A stretch of DNA of 64,000 nt from assembly GCA_902777835.1 (NCBI GenBank), contig CACYVC010000008.1, positions 1-64,000 of the forward strand, given 5' to 3'. This document shows positions 8,525 through 16,689 of the stretch, piece after piece (position 1 is the first letter of the stretch; each line of letters opens with the position of its first letter). The DNA is from an uncultured Bacteroidales bacterium. GTDB lineage: Bacteria > Bacteroidota > Bacteroidia > Bacteroidales > Muribaculaceae. Under the pieces are notes generated by a model. It had not been told where the DNA came from. It was given only the letters and a program-made list of their open reading frames with translations, and searched no databases. The position numbers and the translations under genes are program-made.

Positions 8525-9770
8525 TGAGGTTTCGTTCACGCCATTTTAGGTATTCTCCAATAATAGCATTATATAGTAAATCTCCTATTAATTTATAGCC
8601 TGTGCTGGTGAAATGTACATGATCGCTTTGCATCAGTCCGTTCCTTACCCATCGAGTAGAGCTACCCAGTCCTCCCATCACTTTATAAAGGTCCCACACC
8701 GAGCCGTTGTTGTCAAGTGCCAGCTCTATGAACACTTTCTCGGCAGAGCGGGTGTTGGGGTTTGCTGAGCGGTTCAAGTGGTTGTCGTTGTTGGTGATGA
8801 AAATGAACTGGCAGTCGGGATTCACGCGCTTGATGCGGTCAATCAGCTGCTGATAGTTGTTCTTGAAGCGGTCGCGGTTGAAGCTTTTGGTGTGGGCGTC
8901 GTTGATGCCTATGCCAAAGATCACCATGTCGGGTTTAGCCACGTGCAGGTCTTTCTCTAGCAGGCTGCATCTGAGCCACGACGTGGTGGCAGCTCCATTC
9001 ACGCCCGATTCCCAGTAGGCTACACCGGGCTCGTCGTTGAGTGCAATAACTCCTCTAAGTTCAAATCGGTTGCCGCTGCCCAAACCATGGAATTTCACGG
9101 TAAATGAAGTGCATCCACGTGGTAGTTCAAAGAAATAACCTGTGTCGTTGTTGCCTTCGGGGTCTTCGACAGCTGTGCTGTCAATCATGATGTAGGGCCT
9201 TACGCTGCTTGATGACGCTTTGCCAATTACCCTTATGTAGCGTGTTGTCCAGTCAATACCGTCGCTTGACGAGAGAGAAAATGTTACGCTGGCATTTGGG
9301 CTCGATGTGGTGGCAGTGATGCCGCTCAGCCCCATCTCTCGGTCAGGACTTTGCTCAATGTTTCGAGTCCTCGACCACGAGCCCGTGCCGCTTACCGAGT
9401 AGTCATGAGGACCGTTGGTATTTACCAGTTTGTAGGGAAACATGATGGTTCTGCTGCCTTTATTACCATTTACGTGCATGGCAAAATTGCGGCGAACGCG
9501 GTGACTGAAAGTGCCAGCCTGGACATGACTGCCTCCTACGTGCCAAATGTTGATAGTGCCGCGATGCCTGTTGATGATATTGTCGAGCTTGCGGAAGAAA
9601 GGCACCAACGCTGCTCGTCCTTCCTTGAAGGTGCGCAGTCCAGCTTCTTTCATATTGACACAAGAGTAGCTTGAGTCGGCGCGTGCAAAAAGACCATTGT
9701 CTTGTGCAACAGAGTTGACAAAGCCACAAAGTGCTATGATGAGTATTAATATGTATTTCGTTTTAATCAT
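8508..9770 (-). CDS. SGNH-hydrolase-like exported protein
   Basis: A 420-residue protein with a signal peptide (hydrophobic residues 7-20, then VAQ). The start at 9770 is chosen because it gives this signal and leaves five bases after the previous stop. Block I reads WHVGGSHVQAG (Ser81), with Gly where GDS families have Asp. Block III is FGIGINDAH and block V is SDHVHFTSTGY. SGNH proteins beside MBOAT transporters usually carry out or assist the periplasmic acyl transfer. It is third-last in the operon and paired with another SGNH protein directly upstream. Whether it is a transferase or an esterase cannot be told from sequence. Confidence 0.78.
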   Translation of the reverse strand: MIKTKYILILIIALCGFVNSVAQDNGLFARADSSYSCVNMKEAGLRTFKEGRAALVPFFRKLDNIINRHRGTINIWHVGGSHVQAGTFSHRVRRNFAMHVNGNKGSRTIMFPYKLVNTNGPHDYSVSGTGSWSRTRNIEQSPDREMGLSGITATTSSPNASVTFSLSSSDGIDWTTRYIRVIGKASSSSVRPYIMIDSTAVEDPEGNNDTGYFFELPRGCTSFTVKFHGLGSGNRFELRGVIALNDEPGVAYWESGVNGAATTSWLRCSLLEKDLHVAKPDMVIFGIGINDAHTKSFNRDRFKNNYQQLIDRIKRVNPDCQFIFITNNDNHLNRSANPNTRSAEKVFIELALDNNGSVWDLYKVMGGLGSSTRWVRNGLMQSDHVHFTSTGYKLIGDLLYNAIIGEYLKWRERNLNAETY

Positions 9771-9775
9771 TAAAA

Positions 9776-11167
9776 TCAATGAAAGTCTTTGGGCGTTTTT
9801 CCCTCTCGCTTGCAATAGAAGTGGTAGTACATCAAAAATGTATTGAAAAGCATATCAGCAACTTCGCTTGCGCCGTCACGTGTGAAATGCACGTAGTCTT
9901 TTCCTGCCAAACCAGCTTTTACCCATTGAATCATGGAATTGTGACCACCCATCGCATCGTATAGGTTCCAGAACGCGATGCCTGTTTCGTTGCACACCTC
10001 TTGAAGCATATTGATAGTTGGCTCAAGTTGCGGATATGTCTCTTTTTTGCCTTTTACGTTGGTTGACATGTCGGCTGGACCGATGAACAGAATCTTTGTC
10101 TCGGGTGACATGGCCTTAAACAGTATAATCTGGGCTAGAAGGCTTTCCTTGTATTTTCTCATTCGTTTTTCCGACTTAAGATAAGGCACAGAGTTTCCAC
10201 CATATTGTAAGATGAGCAGACTCACTTTGTTGCGCTTGAAGAATGGTTCTAAGGTCTTGCGGTCGGTAACGTGGGCAAACACTGTACCCGAACAGCCTCG
10301 CATGGGCACGTTATCAACCGAGATACCGTTTGTGTCGTCGAGCAGCACGGCAAATATCTCCATATTGCCATTGGCGTTAATCGACACCTTTCTTGCTGGT
10401 GAATGTAGGGTGGCGGTGAGGAATTTAACGCCTTCGGTGGTGCCGGCAGCATCGGTCATTGGAAGTGTGGTTCCGTTGGCTGTCAACGTGGCATTGCCTT
10501 TTCCGCAGCACACCATTGTTACCTTTGAGTAGGTTTTAGAGTGGGGCACATCCTCTAGATTAGAGGCTCTATAGGTGAGTTGTACCGAACCGTTAAGGTG
10601 CGCCACCTGCGACATAATGCCATAGCGGCCATTGCGCAGATGCTCGCCCATTGGGTAGGAGAAGTAGGTTGGCAGCTTGCGGCTTGCCGACTGCACAACA
10701 GTCATAGCACCAACATGTTGAATAGCGGGCACCATCCCCACGCCACTGCCACCAAAAGCGGTTTGGAATTTCTCTCTCAGTTCAGCAGAGATTCGGTCTC
10801 CCTCGAGTTGCGAGTCGCCATAGTGTAGCACGCGCATAGGCTCGCTTTTGGCATTCTCCATTGCGTCGAAAAGATCATCAAAATAGGTGATGTCGTTGCC
10901 TGGCACGTGAAAGCGAGCAGGATTTGATTCAGTAAATTTCTTGAACTCCTTGTCGTCGCTAGTGCTTGTGGCTTTAAGTTGCTGCGCTAAGAAGTCTTCT
11001 GGATTCTGTGTGCTTGGCTCGTTGGCCACAGTCAGGATTTCGTCAAGAGTAGGGAACTCATAGTGTATATTTCCAATTGTAATCCCATCTTCTGGAAAAA
11101 TGGCACACAGCACGGCAAGTGCCGCCAGCACGCCAAAGATGAAGATTACAATTTTTCTAGCTTTCAT
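9776..11167 (-). CDS. SGNH-hydrolase-like membrane-anchored protein
   Basis: A 463-residue protein with one N-terminal membrane segment (residues 6-24) and a large extracytoplasmic part. Block I is LHYGDSQLEGDR (Ser119). LLILQYGGNS fits block III and KDYVHFTRDG holds the C-terminal Asp/His pair. It is the first gene of the leftward operon, followed after five bases by a second SGNH protein, then MBOAT and the lipoprotein. The two SGNH proteins share the fold but little sequence, so they probably act on different substrates or steps. A CAAAGTAA sequence at 11216-11223 is a near match (minus strand) to the -7 box. Confidence 0.8.
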   Translation of the reverse strand: MKARKIVIFIFGVLAALAVLCAIFPEDGITIGNIHYEFPTLDEILTVANEPSTQNPEDFLAQQLKATSTSDDKEFKKFTESNPARFHVPGNDITYFDDLFDAMENAKSEPMRVLHYGDSQLEGDRISAELREKFQTAFGGSGVGMVPAIQHVGAMTVVQSASRKLPTYFSYPMGEHLRNGRYGIMSQVAHLNGSVQLTYRASNLEDVPHSKTYSKVTMVCCGKGNATLTANGTTLPMTDAAGTTEGVKFLTATLHSPARKVSINANGNMEIFAVLLDDTNGISVDNVPMRGCSGTVFAHVTDRKTLEPFFKRNKVSLLILQYGGNSVPYLKSEKRMRKYKESLLAQIILFKAMSPETKILFIGPADMSTNVKGKKETYPQLEPTINMLQEVCNETGIAFWNLYDAMGGHNSMIQWVKAGLAGKDYVHFTRDGASEVADMLFNTFLMYYHFYCKREGKTPKDFH

Positions 11168-11259
11168 TACTCTTCTTATCTGAAATTATTAATATTATAT
11201 TTTTAAAAAAGCGTGCAAAGTAACACAAAATATTTCAAATAGATGTGCCTTTCCTCCTA

Positions 11260-11286
11260 AAAACCTCGTTTATTGAGGTTTTTTAC
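11260..11286. terminator. Orphan terminator-like hairpin
   Basis: AAAACCTC (11260-11267) pairs with GAGGTTTT (11275-11282), with T-rich sequence following on the plus strand and A-rich sequence before it. No gene ends here on either strand, because both flanking operons read away from it. Confidence 0.5.
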
Positions 11287-11501
11287 CAATCTGAAGGCTC
11301 TTTTTCAAGATTTTAAATGGTTTGTGACTATGATTTGGTTCGGTGAGTGTGTAGAATATTACAGAATTTTGCTTTCTTTTTTTACACAATAGAAGATTCC
11401 TTCCTACTTCTTGAAGAATTATGTTGTGATTAATATTTGCTAATTATGTTAATCTTCCTTAATTTTAATGCTTCTAAGGGCGTTTTGGCATGGTGGTATA
11501 G

Positions 11502-11531
11502 TTGCTATTAATAAATAATGTTGTACCTTTG
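11502..11531 (+). promoter_or_regulatory. Promoter of the rplM-rpsI operon
   Basis: TTG (11502-11504), 19 bases, then TACCTTTG (11524-11531). This is an exact fit to the Bacteroidetes housekeeping promoter. Confidence 0.8.
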
Positions 11532-11642
11532 CACGCCGATTATATCCAAGATAATTTCAGCAGCGTGCCAGAGAGTGACATTTGGCCGTGTCATTGTGCG
11601 CTCTGTTGAAGATTTAATTAATTTTTAATCAGGATTTTAAAA
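11532..11642 (+). ncRNA. Possible rplM (L13) leader structure
   Basis: The leader can fold into two hairpins. One pairs GCACGC (11531-11536) with GCGTGC (11563-11568), with ATTAT/ATAAT inside. The other pairs CAGAG (11569-11573) with CTCTG (11601-11605), with TGACA/TGTCA inside. Ribosomal operons of Bacteroidia are often autoregulated through such leaders. No covariation test was possible, and the first helix begins at the promoter edge. Confidence 0.4.
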
Positions 11643-12053
11643 GTGAACACTTTAAGTTACAAGACCGTGTCTATCCGCAAGGAAGACGTACAGAAAGAAT
11701 GGGTAGTAGTACATGTGGATTGTGGTGACAATGTTATAATCATCAATGCCGATAAGGTTCAACTCACTGGTAAAAAGTGGGAAGACCGCACCTATGTTAG
11801 CTACACAGGCTATCCCGGTGGTCAGCGTTATGCAACCCCTGCCATCCTCCAAAAGAAGTCGGAGATTCATCAATCAAGGGCTCGTGGCAATCAGCGCGGC
11901 AAACACCCCTTGTTCATGCACGTGATTAAGGGCATGCTCCCCAAGAACAAACTTGGCGCTCAGATTCTGAACAATGTATATATCTACAATGGTCCAGATC
12001 ATCCCCATGAGGCTCAGCAACCTAAAGTAATTGATATCAACAAACTTAAATAA
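11643..12053 (+). CDS. rplM: 50S ribosomal protein L13, internally deleted
   Basis: L13 binds 23S rRNA early in 50S assembly. The reading frame is open (136 residues) and begins with GTG; the N-terminus MNTLSYKTVSIRKEDV matches Bacteroidales L13. After KEWVVV (residue 23) the sequence jumps directly to HVDCGDNVIIINADKV. In E. coli and Bacteroides about 28 residues lie between these blocks (DATGxxLGRL...LRGKxKxxxTP), including the helix that packs on rRNA. Further on, between LQKKSE and HVIKGMLPK, there are about 11 more residues than expected, strongly basic (HQSRARGNQRGKH). The C-terminus is normal (AQQPKVIDINKLK). rpsI follows after eight bases. Identity is certain; whether this gene is functional, mutated or misassembled is not. 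Confidence 0.9.
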   Translation: MNTLSYKTVSIRKEDVQKEWVVVHVDCGDNVIIINADKVQLTGKKWEDRTYVSYTGYPGGQRYATPAILQKKSEIHQSRARGNQRGKHPLFMHVIKGMLPKNKLGAQILNNVYIYNGPDHPHEAQQPKVIDINKLK

Positions 12054-12061
12054 TTGGAAGT

Positions 12062-12448
12062 ATGGAACAGATTAATGCAGTAGGTCGTCGTAAAGCAGCT
12101 ATCGCACGCGTGTATGTTAGCGAAGGTAATGGCGAGATCACAATCAACAAGCGTACACTTGAAGAATACTTCCCATCTCCAATTCTTCAATTCATCGTTA
12201 AACAGCCATTGAACACCATCGAGGCAACCGAGAAGTATAACATCAAGGTGAACCTCATTGGTGGTGGTTACAAGGGACAAGCCGAGGCTCTGCGTTTGGC
12301 TATCGCTCGTGCTCTGGTGAAGATCAACGCCGAGGATAAGAGCGCGCTTCGCAAGGAAGGCTTCATGACTCGCGACCCACGTGCCGTAGAGCGCAAGAAA
12401 CCTGGACAGCCCAAGGCCCGCAAGCGTTTCCAATTCAGCAAGCGTTAA
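12062..12448 (+). CDS. rpsI: 30S ribosomal protein S9
   Basis: A 128-residue S9 of normal length and layout. It starts with MEQINAVGRRKAAIARVYV and ends in the characteristic basic tail KARKRFQFSKR, whose final Arg reaches the P-site tRNA. The GGGYKGQAEALRLAIARAL block is typical. It follows rplM by eight bases, the standard L13-S9 pair. Unlike its neighbour it shows no abnormality. Confidence 0.97.
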   Translation: MEQINAVGRRKAAIARVYVSEGNGEITINKRTLEEYFPSPILQFIVKQPLNTIEATEKYNIKVNLIGGGYKGQAEALRLAIARALVKINAEDKSALRKEGFMTRDPRAVERKKPGQPKARKRFQFSKR

Positions 12449-12613
12449 TATTATTATTTTATTTCAACGCCTTGCTCTGGAAACAAAACAGAGTTTAGTA
12501 TCCAAATTGCATAGACTCTTCATGTGGCAACACATTAATATAATATAGACTCTCACATGTTGGCTACTATGCGATTGATTAAGTTGAACGTAAACAAAAC
12601 AATTTTTTAAACA
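12449..12613 (+). ncRNA. Possible rpsB (S2) leader structure
   Basis: The 165 bases before rpsB contain nested pairing. TTGCATAG (12507-12514) pairs with CTATGCGA (12567-12574), allowing one G-U pair, and CATGTG (12521-12526) pairs with CACATG (12554-12559). The 9-base word ATAGACTCT occurs twice inside (12511-12519 and 12545-12553). This suggests a structured regulatory leader for rpsB-tsf; it is untested. Confidence 0.4.
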
Positions 12614-13483
12614 ATGCAAACACCAAATTTTGACCAATTACTTGACGCTACCTGTCACTTTGGTCACCTGAAACGTAAATGGAACCCCGCCATGGCTCCC
12701 TATATCTTTATGGAGCGTAATGGCATTCACATTATTGACCTCTACAAGACTCAGGCTAAGCTTGAAGAAGCTGCCGTTGCCCTCAAGAACATTGCTAAGA
12801 GTGGTCGCAAGGTTTTGTTCGTTGCCACTAAGAAGCAAGCTAAGCAAGTCGTTGCCGACCGCGCTACTTCGGTTGGAATGCCTTACGTTGTTGAGCGCTG
12901 GCCAGGCGGTATGCTTACCAACTTCCCCACCATCCGCAAGGCTGTGAAGAAGATGGCTTCAATCGACAAGATGACTACCGATGGTACATTCGACAACATG
13001 TCGAAGCGCGAGCGCCTTCAAATCACTCGTCAGCGTGCGAAACTCGAGAAGAACCTTGGTTCTATCGCTGAGATGAAGGCTCTGCCATCTGCTCTCTTCG
13101 TTGTTGATGTGCTGAAAGAGCACATTGCTGTTGCTGAGGCTAACCGTCTTGGAATCCCCGTATTTGGCATCGTTGATACCAACAGCAATCCAGAGAACGT
13201 GGATTTCGTAATCCCCGCCAATGACGACGCTTCTAAATCAATCGACATTATCCTTAACACCGTGTGTGAGGCAATCACCGAAGGCGTAGAGGAGCGCAAG
13301 ATTGAGAAGATCGACAACAAGGACGAGGCTGCCGAGGAAGAGAACGAAGGTGCTGCCGAGGCAAAGCCCCGCCGCGAGAGAGTACGCCGCAAAGCTGCTC
13401 CTAAGGCTGAGGTAAAAGAAGAGCCTGCAGATGAAGCTCCTGCTGAGGAGCCAGCAGCTGAGGAAGAAGCTAAGGCCGAGTAA
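12614..13483 (+). CDS. rpsB: 30S ribosomal protein S2
   Basis: A 289-residue S2. The core (residues 1-225) has the expected blocks FGHLKRKWNPAMAPYIF, VERWPGGMLTNF and GIPVFGIVDTNSNPENVDFV. The last 60 residues are a low-complexity tail rich in Ala, Glu, Lys and Arg, an extension common in Bacteroidetes S2. One early position reads DATCHFGHL where many S2 proteins have AGVHFGH. tsf follows after 53 bases, the usual order. Confidence 0.97.
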   Translation: MQTPNFDQLLDATCHFGHLKRKWNPAMAPYIFMERNGIHIIDLYKTQAKLEEAAVALKNIAKSGRKVLFVATKKQAKQVVADRATSVGMPYVVERWPGGMLTNFPTIRKAVKKMASIDKMTTDGTFDNMSKRERLQITRQRAKLEKNLGSIAEMKALPSALFVVDVLKEHIAVAEANRLGIPVFGIVDTNSNPENVDFVIPANDDASKSIDIILNTVCEAITEGVEERKIEKIDNKDEAAEEENEGAAEAKPRRERVRRKAAPKAEVKEEPADEAPAEEPAAEEEAKAE

Positions 13484-13536
13484 TTCTCAAGAGTTCACTA
13501 ATTATAGGTAATAATTTTAAATTTTAAAAAACAATT

Positions 13537-14532
13537 ATGGCTGTTTCAATTAACGACATAAAGAAGTTGCGTGAGATTACCAATGCTGGTATGGTTGATT
13601 GCAAGAAGGCTCTCATTGAGGCCGAGAACGATATGGACAAGGCAGTGGAGATTATCCGCAAGCGTGGTCAGGCTATCGCTGCTAAGCGTGGCGACCGCAC
13701 TGCTGCCGAAGGTATTGCTAAGTGCAAGGTTGTAGGTAACTTTGGTGCTATCGTAGCGCTGAAGTGCGAGACCGAGCCTGTTGCTGGTACCGAGAAGTTT
13801 GTCACTCTGGCCAACCGCATTCTCGACGAGGCTGTTGCCGCTAAGGTACAGAACATCGACGAGCTCAAAAACTTCACATTCGACGGCGCTACCGTTGCTG
13901 AGCACATCACTGCTCTGAGCGGTATCACTGGCGAGAAGATGGAGCTTGGTGCTTATGAGTGCCTTGAGGCTGCTGGCATCGCTGGTTACAACCACTTCAA
14001 CAAGAAGCTCTCTACTCTCGTTGCTTTCAGCGCTCCTGTTGATGAGGAGACTGGTAAGGCTGTTGCTATGCAGGTTGCCGCTATGCGCCCTGTTGCTGCT
14101 AGCCGTGAGCAGATTCCTCAGAATGTAATCGACGAGGAGACTAGCATCGCTATTGAGAAGACCAAGAGCGAGCAAGTGCAGAAGGCTGTTGAGAACGCCT
14201 TGAAGAAGGCTGGCTTCAACCCCTACTACTGCGCTACTGAGGAGCATCAGGACGAGGCTGTTCGCAAGGGTTATATGACTCCAGAGCAGGTTGAGCAGGC
14301 TAAGAAGCTCATGGCCGATACCGCCGATGCTAAGCTCAAGAGCATGCCTGAGCAGATGATCCAGAACATCGTGAAGGGCCGCATGGAGAAGTTCTACAAG
14401 GAGAACATTCTTATGGAGCAGGAGTATGAGGCTAGCGAGGAGAAGGGCATGACTATCGCCATGTTCCTCGACAAGGCTCAAAAGGGTCTCGTTGCTACCG
14501 CTCTGAAGCGTGTAAATCTTAACGCTGACTAA
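13537..14532 (+). CDS. tsf: Elongation factor Ts, with altered TDFVA motif
   Basis: A 331-residue EF-Ts, the nucleotide-exchange factor for EF-Tu. The UBA-like N-terminus is standard (LREITNAGMVDCKKALIEAE), as are MELGAYECLEAAGIAGYNHF and MPEQMIQNIVKGRMEKFYKE. The core motif, normally TDFVAxN, reads TEPVAGT at residues 79-85. In E. coli the equivalent Asp80 and Phe81 insert into EF-Tu near the Mg2+ site and drive GDP release. Here both are replaced (Glu80, Pro81). The rest of the protein is intact and the operon is normal. A strong terminator follows. Confidence 0.95.
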   Translation: MAVSINDIKKLREITNAGMVDCKKALIEAENDMDKAVEIIRKRGQAIAAKRGDRTAAEGIAKCKVVGNFGAIVALKCETEPVAGTEKFVTLANRILDEAVAAKVQNIDELKNFTFDGATVAEHITALSGITGEKMELGAYECLEAAGIAGYNHFNKKLSTLVAFSAPVDEETGKAVAMQVAAMRPVAASREQIPQNVIDEETSIAIEKTKSEQVQKAVENALKKAGFNPYYCATEEHQDEAVRKGYMTPEQVEQAKKLMADTADAKLKSMPEQMIQNIVKGRMEKFYKENILMEQEYEASEEKGMTIAMFLDKAQKGLVATALKRVNLNAD

Positions 14533-14557
14533 TTTTTGTGGTTAAGCAATATTTTTT

Positions 14558-14596
14558 AGAGGAGTACCAGTTGTGCTGGTGCTCCTCTAATTTTTT
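14558..14596 (+). terminator. Terminator after tsf
   Basis: AGAGGAGTACCAG (14558-14570) pairs with CTGGTGCTCCTCT (14576-14588) apart from one T-G position, and TTTTTT follows at 14591-14596. Confidence 0.9.
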
Positions 14597-14622
14597 GTCA
14601 CTTAAGCGTTTTTGTCGTTTGA

Positions 14623-15204
14623 CTAATTGCTAAGCAGAGCAATTAATTGTGGCAGAATGGCTGTGTTGCCGTCATTGATTATGTTCTTGACGGGAACCGT
14701 CACCTCGCTCATCGAAGCCGATTGAGAGTTTATTCTTTCTAGTACCTTGTCTCGTGTAGTAGCGTTGCGCCGTATGACCCTTAATATGCGGGTTTCTGTT
14801 GGTGCAGTCACGTTCCACACCTCATCAACCATCGTGTGCATTCCTGCTTCAACCAATATTGCAGTCTCTACAAAGCTTTGTGACTTTTGATTAGAATAAT
14901 GCCATTTGAGGAGGTCATCTTTTACTACTGGATGAACAATGCCATTGACGGTAGCAAGAGCATCATGGTCGTTGAAGATAATTGAACTCAGTAGGGGTTT
15001 GTTAATGCTGCCATCGAGATTGTAGATGTTGTTGCCAAAGCGCTCGGTAAGTTGCTGCCTGATGATAGGGGAAGTTGTCATCAGTGTTTTTGCACGCAGG
15101 TCGCAGTCATAAACTTGGTGCCCCATATTGCTCAGTACTCTGGCAACCACACTCTTGCCGGAGCCAATACCACCTGTTATCGCTATCAATTGCCTTGCGG
15201 TCAT
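14623..15204 (-). CDS. coaE: Dephospho-CoA kinase
   Basis: A 193-residue P-loop kinase that phosphorylates the 3'-hydroxyl of dephospho-CoA, the last step of CoA synthesis. The Walker A motif is GGIGSGKS (residues 11-18); YDCDLRAK and NGIVHPVV are family blocks. It is the last gene of a leftward cluster (nusB, yajC, ybbR-like, coaE) and starts nine bases after the YbbR stop. Confidence 0.95.
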   Translation of the reverse strand: MTARQLIAITGGIGSGKSVVARVLSNMGHQVYDCDLRAKTLMTTSPIIRQQLTERFGNNIYNLDGSINKPLLSSIIFNDHDALATVNGIVHPVVKDDLLKWHYSNQKSQSFVETAILVEAGMHTMVDEVWNVTAPTETRILRVIRRNATTRDKVLERINSQSASMSEVTVPVKNIINDGNTAILPQLIALLSN

Positions 15205-15213
15205 TATTACCTT

Positions 15214-16197
15214 CTAGTATCGTTCAATCAAGTAGGTAACACTGTCGATGGGCAGTGTTACGTTGGTGTAGTTGCCTGACACTTCTCCTAGTTTTATGTT
15301 GACCTTATTATTCTTGGGGTCTATGTCGTTGTAATCAACTATGACTGTCAGGTTCACAGGGTCACGGTAGTGGCTCTGAGGCACAAGAAAAGTGACATCG
15401 ACTGAAGGAGGAAATACAAGCACCTTTACACCGTGAGGCTGGTTTCTTAATGAGATGGAGGCATTATAGTCTTTCCTAATTAATGGCTCAACTGGCACGG
15501 TGAGCTTAACTTTGTCGGGCACGATTTTTACATTGTTGATACCCTTAATCGTCACTTCTTTGGTGAATGTGGAGGTGAGATTTGCTACTTCCACTGTCGA
15601 GATGTCCACCTCGTTGACCTTGAGGAGGGTAGCTTGGTCGAGTGCATAGACGACTACAGAATCGGGATCGGTTTTTATCAAATCAGGGTTAATGACAAAT
15701 TGCTTGTCGGGTATGATATTCTCAATGTTGTCTTCCCAATTTACAGGCACCTTTTTCCCTGGTAGTGTTGTGTATTTTGATACTATGCTCTCGGGTATCA
15801 CTTTGATAATGGTGGCTTCATTGTTAATAGACCTCCTCACTTCATTAATCAGTTGATTAGGTGCGATTTCCACAGTGCTGTTCCTCTCGTTGATGTATTT
15901 GCTCAAATCGAGTTCTATGGTTGGTGCTGACTGGAAGAATGACTTCAGAAACGAAAGTCCTCGGTCTTTAACTGTTACTGTGACAGTTGAAGGCACATCA
16001 TTAATGAGGGTAACATTCTTGGGCTTGTTAACCACCACATTGATAGTGATGTCTCGGGTCATGTTGTTGTTAAACGAAAGGAGCACCCAGAATAGCGTTG
16101 CAATCACTACAAAAAATAGGAACAAGAACGTTTCCTTGCTCGACAATTTTTTGCATAGCGATGATAACCATTTGAAATGCTGCTTTAACCAACTCAT
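15214..16197 (-). CDS. YbbR-like (CdaR-type) membrane protein
   Basis: A 327-residue protein with one N-terminal membrane helix (about residues 23-42) and an extracytoplasmic part with YbbR-type beta domains (SVTVTVKDRG-like and VPVEPLIRKDYNASI). In Firmicutes the YbbR protein CdaR regulates the diadenylate cyclase CdaA; in Bacteroidetes the role is not established. It lies between yajC and coaE. No cyclase gene is nearby, so a c-di-AMP role is only a possibility. Confidence 0.8.
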   Translation of the reverse strand: MSWLKQHFKWLSSLCKKLSSKETFLFLFFVVIATLFWVLLSFNNNMTRDITINVVVNKPKNVTLINDVPSTVTVTVKDRGLSFLKSFFQSAPTIELDLSKYINERNSTVEIAPNQLINEVRRSINNEATIIKVIPESIVSKYTTLPGKKVPVNWEDNIENIIPDKQFVINPDLIKTDPDSVVVYALDQATLLKVNEVDISTVEVANLTSTFTKEVTIKGINNVKIVPDKVKLTVPVEPLIRKDYNASISLRNQPHGVKVLVFPPSVDVTFLVPQSHYRDPVNLTVIVDYNDIDPKNNKVNIKLGEVSGNYTNVTLPIDSVTYLIERY

Positions 16198-16291
16198 GAC
16201 TCAGTGGGGTAATATTGCAACAATAGTAGAGTAGTGCACATGTTGTCACTACTATACTATTGTGCTAAGTGTCTAATTGTTAGAACGTCAA

Positions 16292-16639
16292 TTAGTTTGC
16301 GTTCTTGATGTCGGCACCCGACTCAATAGCATCACCGGCCGAGGGATATACCATTGCTTTGTCGATGGTAATTTTCACGTTGTCATCGACTTGCAGAACT
16401 ATCACACTATCTTTGATTTCTTTAATCTTGCCGTGAATGCCGCCAGCGGTAATTACTTTGTCGCCCTTTTGCATGGCATCGCGGAACTTTTTGATTTCTT
16501 TCTGCTTCTTGCTTTGTGGACGAATCATGAAGAAATAGAAAATGGCTATAAGAGCAACAATCATAATGATGCCTGACCATCCTCCACCTGCTGCATCGCC
16601 CTCACCTTGTGGAGCGAATAATAAAATGTAATTTAACAT
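16292..16639 (-). CDS. yajC: Preprotein translocase accessory subunit YajC
   Basis: A 115-residue single-pass membrane protein of the Sec accessory complex with SecDF. It has a short periplasmic N-terminus, a helix at residues 23-39, then the invariant FFMIRPQSKKQKE and the cytoplasmic block GDKVITAGGIHGKI. It follows nusB by 50 bases. Confidence 0.95.
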   Translation of the reverse strand: MLNYILLFAPQGEGDAAGGGWSGIIMIVALIAIFYFFMIRPQSKKQKEIKKFRDAMQKGDKVITAGGIHGKIKEIKDSVIVLQVDDNVKITIDKAMVYPSAGDAIESGADIKNAN

Positions 16640-16689
16640 AGTAGTTTATTTTATTAATTATAAAAAAGATTTGTCTTGTCTGTGTTACA

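Larger units (their letters stand above)
11168..11642. other. Divergent intergenic region and rplM leader
   Basis: It separates the leftward SGNH operon from the rightward ribosomal operon. It holds a weak leftward -7 box near 11216, an unexplained terminator-like hairpin at 11260-11282, about 200 AT-rich bases with nothing recognisable, then the rplM promoter and structured leader. Confidence 0.6.

Noticed and set aside
13546-14481. A 311-codon minus-strand open frame
   Set aside because: Shadow of tsf, Leu/Ser-rich as expected from reading biased codons backwards.
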